Source of the DNA: Paragemmobacter kunshanensis
GTDB taxonomy: Bacteria > Pseudomonadota > Alphaproteobacteria > Rhodobacterales > Rhodobacteraceae
Length of the DNA stretch: 64,000 bases
Reading direction: 5' to 3'
Assembly: GCF_011059185.1 (NCBI RefSeq)
Contig: NZ_JAALFE010000004.1
Coordinates: 186,001-250,000 of the forward strand
Below the pieces are notes generated by a model. That model saw only the letters and a program-made list of their open reading frames with translations, ran no database searches and was not told the DNA's origin. The position numbers and the translations under genes are program-made. Of this stretch, positions 53,102 through 61,309 are shown in pieces (the first letter of the stretch is position 1; each line of letters begins with the position of its first letter).

Positions 53102-53130
53102 ATTTGGGAATGAACCACGCCGCTTTCAAG
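53102..53130 (-). promoter_or_regulatory. Sigma-32 (RpoH)-type promoter of hsp20
   Basis: On the minus strand CTTGAAA (53130-53124) is a perfect heat-shock -35 box. After 14 bases comes TCCCAAAT (53109-53102), close to the CCCCATnT -10 box. The expected transcript start near 53094 lies about 88 bases before the hsp20 ATG. Confidence 0.6.
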
Positions 53131-53163
53131 CCCCCGCCACAGCGCAGGGCGCAAGCCACCGCC

Positions 53164-53955
53164 TCAGGGCGCAACCTTCAGGAACTTTGCCCCGCCCCCG
53201 CCGCCCGAAAGGACGCGCGCCCCCGTCGCCGCCCGCGGCGCGCCCGCCGCCAGTTCCGCCTTCAGCACGGCCAGCGGCTCCGACAGCGGCACAGCCAGCG
53301 ACACCGCCTCGCCCTGCACCTGCGCCTTGGCCGAGATCACCGACACGATCCGCACCTCGCCATCCCGCATCGCAAAGACCGGCGCGCCGCTCGCCCCGAA
53401 TTCCACCGCGCAGGACAGCACCATCAGATTGCTCCGCTGCGCCATGATCTCGCAAACCTCCTGCAGCGACGGCGCCTCCGACCGGTCCATCGCATAGGAC
53501 ACGATCCCCACCTCCTCGCCCATCATCGGGGCGGGATCGGTGGCGAAGGGGGTCACCTGCGGCAGGCGGATCGGCTGGTCCAGCCGCAACAGCGCCACAT
53601 CCACCCCCACATTGCCCAATTCCTCGGCCACGTCGAACTGATAGCCCGGATGCACCAGCGCCTGCGCCACCGCGCGATAGGCCTCCGCCCGCCCGTTGCG
53701 CCACCCGGCCAGAAAGCGCAACTCGCCCTCGCCGATCCGCGCGCCCGTCACCTTGTCGAACAGGCAATGCGCCGCCGTCAGCACCAGATCCTCGGCGATC
53801 AGCGCGCCCGTGCAGAACCCCCGCTCGCCCAGTTCGATCCGGCCCACGGCCTGCCATCCCTTGCCATCGTCGCCCGTCTGCAGCGACCGGATCGTCGGCC
53901 CCTCGGCATGGGCCGGTGACAGCATCAGCAGGAACAGGATCGCGACAAGACGCAT
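53164..53955 (-). CDS. Secreted trypsin-like serine protease, paralogue
   Basis: A 263-residue S1-family protease with a signal peptide at about residues 1-17. The catalytic histidine is in LVLTAAHCLFD near 57-67, the aspartate in VGVDVALLRL near 116-125 and the serine in EFGASGAPVF near 188-197. It closely parallels the protein at 51520-52344 along its whole length, including SYAxDRSEAxSxQ-C and the glycine-rich GGAKFLK C-terminus. It lies on the same strand just upstream of the hsp20 promoter, implying duplication around or with hsp20. A role in envelope stress is plausible but unproven. Confidence 0.88.
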   Translation of the reverse strand: MRLVAILFLLMLSPAHAEGPTIRSLQTGDDGKGWQAVGRIELGERGFCTGALIAEDLVLTAAHCLFDKVTGARIGEGELRFLAGWRNGRAEAYRAVAQALVHPGYQFDVAEELGNVGVDVALLRLDQPIRLPQVTPFATDPAPMMGEEVGIVSYAMDRSEAPSLQEVCEIMAQRSNLMVLSCAVEFGASGAPVFAMRDGEVRIVSVISAKAQVQGEAVSLAVPLSEPLAVLKAELAAGAPRAATGARVLSGGGGGAKFLKVAP

Positions 53956-54172
53956 TCAACATCCTCGGGCATCGGCCCGGCCTGCCTAGCCCGGCTTTCC
54001 GGCGAAAGTTTGGCAGGCCCCCCGACCGCTGTCCAGCCGGACAGGGATCAAGGCCCGAACCGACCGGTCCCTCGTCCATGCCAAAGCCGCTTCATCTTGG
54101 CCCAAATACCCAATCGACACCGGCCAACCCGCGCCACGGCCGAAAGCGGATCCCTGCTCCGCCACCCGGCCC

Positions 54173-54215
54173 CGCGATTTCTGACACAGAAATCGCGCAA
54201 GATTCTGTGTCAGAA
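54173..54215. repeat. Overlapping inverted repeats downstream of glcF
   Basis: A ten-pair stem joins 54173-54182 with 54188-54197. A competing 13-bp inverted repeat joins TTCTGACACAGAA (54179-54191) with TTCTGTGTCAGAA (54203-54215). The two structures exclude each other because they share 54179-54191. The element lies just past the glcF stop (minus strand) and probably terminates that operon. Its GGAAAATTCT edge on the minus strand matches the palindrome array at 28208-28315. Confidence 0.7.
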
Positions 54216-54232
54216 TTTTCCCCCGCCCCGCA

Positions 54233-55522
54233 TCAGCCTTCCGCAAGGGCCCGGGGCTTCGGCCCGCCTGTCGCCCAGTCCAGCAGTTCCACCGAATGCA
54301 CCACCGGCACCGCCGTGCCCGATCCGATCTGCATCATGCAGCCGATATTTCCGGCGGCGATCACATCCGGCGCCTTCGCCTCCAGCGTCCGCACCTTGCG
54401 CGCCTTCAACTCGCGCGAGATCTCGGGCTGCAACAGGTTGTATGTCCCCGCCGAGCCGCAGCACAGATGGCTGTCCGCAGGCTCCACCACCTCAAAGCCC
54501 ACCCGCTTCAGCAACTCCTTCGGCGCGGTCTTCACCTGTTGCCCATGCTGCAGCGAACAGGCCGCGTGATAGGCCACGCGCAGACCCTTTGCCGCGCCCT
54601 CCGGCACCCCGATCCGGGCCAGCAGTTCGGATATGTCGCAGGCCAGCCCCGCCACCCGCGCCGCATCCTCTGCCAGGGGATCGTTGCGGAACATATGCCC
54701 GTAATCCTTCACCGTCGTCCCGCAACCGCTGGTGTTGATCACCACCGCATCCAGCCCCTCGCCCCGGATCTCCGCCATGAAGGCGCGGATATTGGCCGCC
54801 GCAAACCCATGCGCCTCGCCCTCGCGGCCCATGTGATGGGTCAGCGCCCCGCAGCATCCCATGCCCGCAGGCACGACCACCTCGCAGCCCAACCGCCGCA
54901 GCAGGCGGATCGTCGCATCGTTGATATCCGTGTTCAACGCCTTCTGCGCGCAGCCCGTCATCAGCGCCACGCGCATCCTGCGCGCCCCCAGAGGCGCAAA
55001 GCTCTGCGGATCGTCATTGCGCGAAACCGGTGGCACGCGCTTCGGCACCATGTCCAGCATCGCCTGCACCCGCGCATCCGGGATCAGCCGCGCAAAGGGC
55101 TTGCCCATCTTCGCCAGCCCGATCGCCAGCCGGAACCGCATCGGATAGGGTAGCACCTTGGCCAGCACAAAGCGCAGCGCCCGGTCGGTGAAGGGGCGCC
55201 TGTAGGTCGCCTCGATATGGGCGCGGGCATGGTCGACCAGATGCATGTAATGCACCCCCGACGGGCAGGTCGTCATGCAGGACAGGCAGGACAGGCAGCG
55301 ATCAATATGCTTCACCACCCGCGCATCCGCTGCGCGGCCTGTCTCCAGCATCTCCTTGATCAGGTAGATCCGCCCGCGCGGGCTGTCCAACTCATCGCCC
55401 AACACCTGATAGGTCGGGCAGGTCGCCGTGCAGAACCCGCAATGCACGCAGGATCGCAGGATCTCGTTCGACCGCGCCAGCGCAGGGATCGCCAGTTGCT
55501 CGGGGGTGAAATTCGTCTGCAT
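54233..55522 (-). CDS. glcF: Glycolate oxidase iron-sulfur subunit
   Basis: A 429-residue GlcF subunit that passes electrons from glycolate oxidation to the respiratory chain. Two 4Fe-4S clusters are marked by CVHCGFCTATC at residues 25-35 and CLSCLSCMTTC at 76-86. Two cysteine-rich CCG domains follow, including GMGCCGALTHH and HLCCGSAGTYN. A GAGGGGA site precedes the ATG. It is the last gene of the glc operon, separated from glcE by a small membrane-protein gene. Confidence 0.95.
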   Translation of the reverse strand: MQTNFTPEQLAIPALARSNEILRSCVHCGFCTATCPTYQVLGDELDSPRGRIYLIKEMLETGRAADARVVKHIDRCLSCLSCMTTCPSGVHYMHLVDHARAHIEATYRRPFTDRALRFVLAKVLPYPMRFRLAIGLAKMGKPFARLIPDARVQAMLDMVPKRVPPVSRNDDPQSFAPLGARRMRVALMTGCAQKALNTDINDATIRLLRRLGCEVVVPAGMGCCGALTHHMGREGEAHGFAAANIRAFMAEIRGEGLDAVVINTSGCGTTVKDYGHMFRNDPLAEDAARVAGLACDISELLARIGVPEGAAKGLRVAYHAACSLQHGQQVKTAPKELLKRVGFEVVEPADSHLCCGSAGTYNLLQPEISRELKARKVRTLEAKAPDVIAAGNIGCMMQIGSGTAVPVVHSVELLDWATGGPKPRALAEG

Positions 55523-55531
55523 CGCATCCCC

Positions 55532-55843
55532 TCAGAGCAGGACCAGAAAGATCATCACGGCCGAAACCGCCAACCCGGCCATCAGCGCAGGCCAGATCCA
55601 GCCCGCCGCCCCGGCGGGGATCGCCCGGCGCAGCCCCTGCGCCAGCGCCGCCAGCGCCACCGCCGCCGCCCCGATCTGCACCATCAGCCGGGCAAACCCG
55701 CCATCCGTCGCCGGATCATTCGTCACCCAGACCAGCGCCAGCGCCGCCCCCGCCAATCCGATGCCCAGACCCTCGCGCCCCTTCGGCAAAAGACAAAGCG
55801 ACAGATAGATCGCCAGCGGAAACCCAAGGAAGATCAGCGCCAT
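55532..55843 (-). CDS. Small four-span membrane protein inside the glc operon
   Basis: A 103-residue hydrophobic protein with about four predicted spans (3-20, 26-40, 52-68 and 80-102). It starts one base after the glcE stop and ends nine bases before glcF, so it is surely co-transcribed. It has no recognised family. It could help anchor the glycolate oxidase complex at the membrane, a role with no assigned subunit in the soluble GlcDEF set; this is inference from position. Confidence 0.75.
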   Translation of the reverse strand: MALIFLGFPLAIYLSLCLLPKGREGLGIGLAGAALALVWVTNDPATDGGFARLMVQIGAAAVALAALAQGLRRAIPAGAAGWIWPALMAGLAVSAVMIFLVLL

Positions 55844-55844
55844 G

Positions 55845-56936
55845 TCAGGCCGCCCCCTGCATCAGGCCGGGGTTGAACAGCCCCCTCGGATCGAACTTCG
55901 CCCGCAGCCCCGCCGACAGGGCCGCCACCGCCGCAGGCTCCGGGTGAAAGGCACCCGGCCCTTCCCCCCTTACCCGCGTCGCATGGCCCTGAAACACCCC
56001 CAGCCTTGCCCGCAGATCCACCCCCGGCGCCACCGCCAGCCAGACCAACCCGCCGCCCCAGTCATACATCACCGCCTCGGCCCCGGCCCGCGCCACCAGC
56101 CCCGGCGCATCCGACGGCTTCACCGAAAGCCGCCAGACATCCCCCGACAGCCCATGAAACGGCACCACATCCCGCACCGCCGCCCAGACCTCGGCCCCGA
56201 CCTCCTCCACCGCCCCGAAGCGCGCCAGCAGGCGGCGCAACTCTCCCGCGCGATAGCGGACCGATGTCGCGAAACCCTCCACCCGCACGAATGTCCCCCG
56301 CCCGGGCCAATGCGCGGCCCCCGTCACGTCGAAGGGCGATCCCAGCGCCGCCGCCATCGCCTCGACCGCCCGCGCATCCTCCAGCCCCGCGAGGCAGAGC
56401 GTCGCCACCGCCTCCGGCGCGGGCAGCACCTTGAAGGCCACCTCGGTGATCACCCCCAGCGTGCCATGCGACCCCGCCATCAGCTTGACCAGATCAATCC
56501 CCGTCACGTTCTTCATCACCCGCCCGCCATTGCGGATCACCGTCCCGGTCCCATCCACGAACCGCACGCCGATCAACGAATCCCGGCACGCCCCCGCCTG
56601 CACCCGCCGCGGCCCGCTGGCATTCACCGCCACCACGCCGCCGATTGTGGACACCCCCTCACGCCCCAGCAATCCCCGCATGTCCGGCGGATCAAAGGCC
56701 AGCCGCTGCCCCTCGCCCGCCAGCAAGGCCTCCACCTCGGCCAAGGGCGTCCCCGCCCCAACGACCAGCGTCAGCGCGCCGGGCTCATAGAGCCGCACCC
56801 CCGACAACCCGCCCGTCTCCAGCACCTCCCCCGGCACGGCGGCACCGATCCCCCGCGTCCCGCCCCCGCGCAGGATCAGGGGCGCATTCGCCCCCCGCAC
56901 GATCCCCGCCAGTTCCGCCTCATCCACAGGACGCAT
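55845..56936 (-). CDS. glcE: Glycolate oxidase FAD-binding subunit
   Basis: A 363-residue FAD-binding (FAD_binding_4) protein homologous to GlcD but shorter. The flavin loop region includes LILRGGGTRGIG near residues 20-31, LVVGAGTPLAEVEALL and GVSTIGGVVAVNASGPRRVQAG near 94-115. DSLIGVRFVDGTG and VMKNVTGIDLVKLMAGSHGTLGVITE near 142-167 complete the FAD site. ATG 56936 has AAGGGGCAGG upstream; an ATG at 56981 would add a 15-residue leader. It works with GlcD and GlcF. Confidence 0.94.
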   Translation of the reverse strand: MRPVDEAELAGIVRGANAPLILRGGGTRGIGAAVPGEVLETGGLSGVRLYEPGALTLVVGAGTPLAEVEALLAGEGQRLAFDPPDMRGLLGREGVSTIGGVVAVNASGPRRVQAGACRDSLIGVRFVDGTGTVIRNGGRVMKNVTGIDLVKLMAGSHGTLGVITEVAFKVLPAPEAVATLCLAGLEDARAVEAMAAALGSPFDVTGAAHWPGRGTFVRVEGFATSVRYRAGELRRLLARFGAVEEVGAEVWAAVRDVVPFHGLSGDVWRLSVKPSDAPGLVARAGAEAVMYDWGGGLVWLAVAPGVDLRARLGVFQGHATRVRGEGPGAFHPEPAAVAALSAGLRAKFDPRGLFNPGLMQGAA

Positions 56937-57040
56937 GCCTGCCCCTTCATCTGTTCCCAAATATCCTGCGGGGGTCGCCACTGGTGCGCCACTGGTTCAA
57001 GCCCAGTGGCGACGGGTGCAAAACCCCCGGTCCCGCCGCA

Positions 57041-58474
57041 TCACGCTGCGCGACGCGAGGCCGTCACGTATAAAGGAAACACCTTCGCCGGGTTCAGCAG
57101 CCAGCCCGGATCGAACACATCCTTCACGCGCAACTGCGCCTCCATGTCATCATCCGAAAACTGCACCGACATCAGGTCGCGCTTCTCCACGCCCACCCCA
57201 TGCTCGCCGGTCAGGCAGCCGCCCACCTCGACACACAGCTTCAGGATATCCGCGCCCAGCGCCTCGGCCTTCTCCAGATCGCCGGGCTGGTTGGCGTTGA
57301 AGATGATCAGCGGATGCATGTTGCCATCCCCCGCATGGAACACATTCGCCACGCGCAGCCCGTAGCCTTCCGTCAACTCCCCGATCCGGCGCAGCACGAA
57401 GGCCAGTTCCGAAACGGGGATCGTGCCATCCAGACAGATGTAATCCCCCATCTGCCCCATCGCGCCAAAGGCCGATTTCCGGCCCAGCCAGATGCGCTTG
57501 GCCTCATCCTCGCTTGCCGCCTCGCGATAGGCCACCGGATCGTGCCGCGCGGCAATCGCCTTGATCCGCGCCAGTTGCTCGTCGATCTCGGCGGGGCTTC
57601 CCTCCACCTCCACGATCAGCAGCGCCTCGCAATCGGGGTAGCCCGCCTTGGCGAAGGCCTCCGTCGCCACGATGCAGGGCCGATCCATGAACTCGATCGC
57701 CACCGGCAACAGCCCGCCCTTGATGATGTCGGCCACACAGGCCCCCGCCACCTCGTTTGCGGCGAACCCCATCAGCACGGGCCGCGCCCCCTCGGGCTTG
57801 GGCAGGATCCGCAGCCAGGCCTCCGTCACCACGCCCAACTGCCCCTCGGACCCGCAGATCACGCCCAGCAGGTCCAGCCCCGGCGCATCCATGAACGGCC
57901 CGCCCACCTGCACCACCTCACCCGCCATCGTGACCATGGTCACCCCCAGCAGATTGTTCGTCGTCACCCCGTATTTCAGGCAATGCGCGCCCCCGGAATT
58001 CATCCCGATATTCCCGGCAATCGCACAGGCCAGCTGGCTGGAGGGGTCCGGCGCATAGAAGAACCCCTCCGCCTCTACCGCGCCCGTCACCGAAAGATTG
58101 GTCCGCCCCGCCTGCACCCGGATGAAGCGGTTTGTGTAATCCGTCTCGATCACCGCATTCATCCGCGCCACACCCAGCACCACCGCATCCGGCGTGGGCA
58201 GCGACCCGCCCGCGAGCGAGGTTCCCGCCCCCCGCGGGATCACTTTCACCCCCTCGTCATGGCAGGCCCGCATCACGGCGGCCACTTCTTCGGTCGTGCG
58301 CGGCAGCACCACGGCCAGCGGCAAACAGCGATAGGCCGTCAGCGCGTCGCATTCATAGGCGCGCGTCTCGGCCGGGTCGGTGATCAGGGCATCAGGCGGC
58401 AAGAGCCCGGCCAGGCGGGCATGCACCCGCTCGCGCCGCGCCAGGATCGCCGGATCTGGCTGGGGCATTTCCAT
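57041..58474 (-). CDS. glcD: Glycolate oxidase subunit GlcD (FAD-linked oxidase)
   Basis: A 477-residue flavoprotein of the GlcD/D-lactate dehydrogenase group that oxidises glycolate to glyoxylate. VIPRGAGTSLAGGSLPTPD near residues 77-95 and AIAGNIGMNSGGAHCLKYGVTTNNLLG near 148-174 bind FAD. The C-terminal domain has VFHAGDGNMHPLIIFN near 375-390 and GGCLTGEHGVGVEKRDLM near 415-432. ATG 58474 has GGGAGG seven bases upstream. It heads the operon glcD-glcE-membrane protein-glcF, 104 bases before glcE. Confidence 0.95.
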   Translation of the reverse strand: MEMPQPDPAILARRERVHARLAGLLPPDALITDPAETRAYECDALTAYRCLPLAVVLPRTTEEVAAVMRACHDEGVKVIPRGAGTSLAGGSLPTPDAVVLGVARMNAVIETDYTNRFIRVQAGRTNLSVTGAVEAEGFFYAPDPSSQLACAIAGNIGMNSGGAHCLKYGVTTNNLLGVTMVTMAGEVVQVGGPFMDAPGLDLLGVICGSEGQLGVVTEAWLRILPKPEGARPVLMGFAANEVAGACVADIIKGGLLPVAIEFMDRPCIVATEAFAKAGYPDCEALLIVEVEGSPAEIDEQLARIKAIAARHDPVAYREAASEDEAKRIWLGRKSAFGAMGQMGDYICLDGTIPVSELAFVLRRIGELTEGYGLRVANVFHAGDGNMHPLIIFNANQPGDLEKAEALGADILKLCVEVGGCLTGEHGVGVEKRDLMSVQFSDDDMEAQLRVKDVFDPGWLLNPAKVFPLYVTASRRAA

Positions 58475-58490
58475 GACGATCCCTCCCTTC

Positions 58491-58515
58491 AATTGGTAAA
58501 AACATATAACCAATT
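58491..58515. promoter_or_regulatory. Inverted repeat upstream of glcD
   Basis: AATTGGT (58491-58497) and ACCAATT (58509-58515) form a perfect seven-base inverted repeat with an 11-base AT-rich spacer, 17 bases before the glcD ATG. The TTGGT/ACCAA half-sites resemble operators of GntR/FCD regulators such as PdhR and LldR, though with a longer spacer. A glycolate-responsive repressor would fit, but none is encoded next to the operon here. Confidence 0.45.
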
Positions 58516-58557
58516 ATCCCAGATGACAAGCGCCATTCCCGCGCATAACCATCAGCC

Positions 58558-59247
58558 ATGACCATGCCCCTGCATATCGGCAGCCTCGGCAGTGCCGACC
58601 TGATCGCTGTCGCGGCCTATCTGCTGCTCTGGGTCGGCTGCGGCTGGCTGATCGAACATCCGCCTGCCCGGCGCCAATCCGTCACCATCCTGATGCAGGA
58701 TTACCGCCGCGACTGGATGGGGGAATTCGTCACCCGCCAGCCCCGCATCTTCGACGCCACCCTGATCGACAGCCTGCGTCAGGGCACGGCCTTCTTCGCC
58801 TCGGCCTGCATGATCGCCATCGGCGGCGGCGTGGCGCTGATCGGCAATTCCGACCGCGTCAGGGGGCTTGCCGCCGACCTGACACTGGATCAGGCGGGCG
58901 CGCAGGTCGAAATGAAGATCATCCTGGTGATCGCCTTCCTCGCCAATGCGCTGCTGAAGTTCATCTGGGCGCATCGGCTTTTCGGCTATTGCTCCATCCT
59001 GATGGCCGCCGTCCCGAACGATCCCGCCGATCCCAAGGCCCGCCCCCGCGCCGCACAGGCGGCCGAGATCAACATCACCGGCGCGCGCAGCTTCAATCGC
59101 GGATTGCGGTCGATCTATTTCGCGCTCGGCGCGCTGGGCTGGCTCTTCGGCCCCTATGGCCTTCTGCTTGCCGGCCTTGCCAGCGCCGCTGTCCTGATGC
59201 GCCGCGAATTCGCCTCGCATTCCCGCGATGTCATGCTGAAGCGCTGA
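58558..59247 (+). CDS. DUF599 family membrane protein
   Basis: A 229-residue membrane protein with about four hydrophobic segments (roughly 12-33, 75-100, 120-145 and 183-212). The conserved RRDWMGEFVTRQPRIFDATLIDSLRQG region near 50-76 and FIWAHRLFGYCSILMAAVP near 138-156 are typical of DUF599. The function of the family is unknown. It diverges from glcD and converges on the 692-residue membrane protein, overlapping its end by 17 bases. The ribosome binding site is weak; ATG 58564 is an alternative start. Confidence 0.85.
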   Translation: MTMPLHIGSLGSADLIAVAAYLLLWVGCGWLIEHPPARRQSVTILMQDYRRDWMGEFVTRQPRIFDATLIDSLRQGTAFFASACMIAIGGGVALIGNSDRVRGLAADLTLDQAGAQVEMKIILVIAFLANALLKFIWAHRLFGYCSILMAAVPNDPADPKARPRAAQAAEINITGARSFNRGLRSIYFALGALGWLFGPYGLLLAGLASAAVLMRREFASHSRDVMLKR

Positions 59248-61309
59248 TCCGCTTCGCGCCGCGCCGCCCCTCGATCAGCCAGGCCGCAATCGCCAGCCCC
59301 GCCGCCAGCAGCAGCCACAGCCAGCCCGGCAGCAAGGGCGCAATCGTCAGATCCTGCGTCACATAGGCCCCGCGCGGGGTGATCCCCAGCCAGCCGCGCC
59401 CCGCCGCGGGCCGCCCCTCGCGCACCGTGCGAATGTCCGGCACCCCCTCTTCCAGCCGCGCGATCCCGCCATTCGTCGGCACCACCACCGGCTCCAGCAC
59501 CGCGCCGCTGGCAATCGTCTCCACAAACTCGCGCGGCGCCGATGGACCCACCGCCACCACCCGCGTCAACTCGCCCTGCTCCAACCGGTAAAGCCCCATC
59601 ATCGGCGCCTGCCAGACCAGTTCATATCGCCCCGGCGAAACCTCGGGCATCGGCAACACCACCACCGCGCCATCCGGCCCGGTGATCGTCACATCCCCCG
59701 GCGGCTCTTCCGCGATGGACCGCCGCCGCACCGTCAATTCCTGACCCGAGGTCGTGGCAGTCAGCGCCTCTTCCTCCAGTTCCGGCTCCTTCAGCATCCA
59801 ATGCGCCAGCCGCCGCAGCAGTTCCAGTTGCGGCCCGCCACCCTCATATCCCCGCCCCCAAAGCCAGGCGTGATCGGAGGCCAGCACCGCCACCCGCCCC
59901 TCGCCCACCCGGTTCAGCACCAGCAAAGGCCGCTCATCCGCGCCCTGCATCACCACCTGCCCCGCGCGCGGCACCACGTCGATCTGCCGGAACCAGCGGC
60001 CCCAGCCGCCTTCGGGCGCCAGCGCCTCCAGCCCTTCCGTCACCGGATGCCGCCGCCCCAGATCCGTCAGCGCCGGGCGGAACCCGCCCTCGATCACCCG
60101 CGCCGTCGGCTCCACCGGCAGCACATCGGCCAAGGGCGACCGCCACAGCGAATCCACCGCCCCGAATTCCGGCCCCGCCGCCACCAGCACCGTGCCGCCA
60201 TTGCGCACATACTGGGCCACATTCTCCAGGTATGACATCGGCAGGATGCCCCGCATCCTGTATCGGTCAAAGACGATCAGATCGAATTCCTCGATCTTTT
60301 CCACGAACAGTTCCCGCGTCGGAAAGGCGATCAGCGAAAGCTCCGTTACCGGGATCCCGTCCTGCTTTTCCGGCGGCCGCAGGATGGTGAAATGCACAAG
60401 GTCAACCGAGGCATCGGATTTCAGCAGGTTCCGCCACACCCGCTCCCCCGCATGCGGCTCACCCGAAACCAGCAGCACCCGCAGCCTGTCGCGCACCCCG
60501 TTGATCTGCACCACGGCGGCATTGTTGCGATCCGTCAGTTCCCCCTCCGCCGCGGGCGTAGAGAATTGCAGCACATTCATCCCGCCATGCGGCAGCGTTA
60601 CGGGCAGATCCAGATCCTCGCCCACCGGCACGCGAAAAGTCTGCGGTTCGCTGTCATCCACCGCGATCGTCAGGTCCACCGCGCTTTCCCCCGGCGCGGC
60701 CCCCTGATCCTCGATCCGCAGGGTCAGCATCACCTCTTCGCCCAGGATGGCAAAGGCAGGCGCGTTCTTCACGATCAGGCGGCGGTCCCAATCCGCCTCG
60801 CGCCCGGTCAGCAGCACATGCAGGGGCGCGGGCAGGGTGGGTGCCAGTTCCACATCATGCACCTGCCCATCGGTGATGATCATCGCACCCGCCACCCGCG
60901 CGCGCGGCTCCTCGGCCAGCAGTTCCGCCAGCGCCGTCATCGCCAGCGATCCGCCATCCTCCGGCGCATCGGTGAACCGCCGCACCCGCAATTCGGTATT
61001 CTCCAGCCGCGCGACCTCCGCCTCGACCCCGGCAATCGCCGCCTCCACCTGCGCCGCGCGGTCGCCCAGGCCCTGACTCGCGCTTTCATCCACCACCAGA
61101 AGCACGATATCCGACAGCGCCGCGCGCTCCTCCTCCTGCAAGGACGGATTGGCAATCGCCGCCAGCACCACCAGCGCCGTCAGCCCCCGCAGCCACCATC
61201 CCGACAGGCCCCGCCACAGCGCCACAGCCAGCAGCACGGCGGCAAAGCCCGCCAGCCCCCACAGCACCGGCCAGGGCACCAGCGGATCAAGGATCAGCGC
61301 CGCCGTCAT
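59231..61309 (-). CDS. Large membrane protein with glutamine amidotransferase-like domain
   Basis: A 692-residue membrane protein. Two N-terminal spans (about 12-30 and 36-52) precede a vWA-like segment (IVLLVVDESASQ near 67-78). A central flavodoxin-like class I amidotransferase fold follows (VLLVSGEPHAGERVWRNLL near 283-301, FDLIVFDRYRMRG, GGTVLVAAGPEFG near 369-381). One span near the C-terminus (665-683) closes it. The catalytic cysteine of true amidotransferases is missing. It starts in a four-base overlap with the DUF4159 gene; together they belong to the MoxR/BatA-associated gene family. The function is unknown. Confidence 0.82.
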   Translation of the reverse strand: MTAALILDPLVPWPVLWGLAGFAAVLLAVALWRGLSGWWLRGLTALVVLAAIANPSLQEEERAALSDIVLLVVDESASQGLGDRAAQVEAAIAGVEAEVARLENTELRVRRFTDAPEDGGSLAMTALAELLAEEPRARVAGAMIITDGQVHDVELAPTLPAPLHVLLTGREADWDRRLIVKNAPAFAILGEEVMLTLRIEDQGAAPGESAVDLTIAVDDSEPQTFRVPVGEDLDLPVTLPHGGMNVLQFSTPAAEGELTDRNNAAVVQINGVRDRLRVLLVSGEPHAGERVWRNLLKSDASVDLVHFTILRPPEKQDGIPVTELSLIAFPTRELFVEKIEEFDLIVFDRYRMRGILPMSYLENVAQYVRNGGTVLVAAGPEFGAVDSLWRSPLADVLPVEPTARVIEGGFRPALTDLGRRHPVTEGLEALAPEGGWGRWFRQIDVVPRAGQVVMQGADERPLLVLNRVGEGRVAVLASDHAWLWGRGYEGGGPQLELLRRLAHWMLKEPELEEEALTATTSGQELTVRRRSIAEEPPGDVTITGPDGAVVVLPMPEVSPGRYELVWQAPMMGLYRLEQGELTRVVAVGPSAPREFVETIASGAVLEPVVVPTNGGIARLEEGVPDIRTVREGRPAAGRGWLGITPRGAYVTQDLTIAPLLPGWLWLLLAAGLAIAAWLIEGRRGAKRISASA

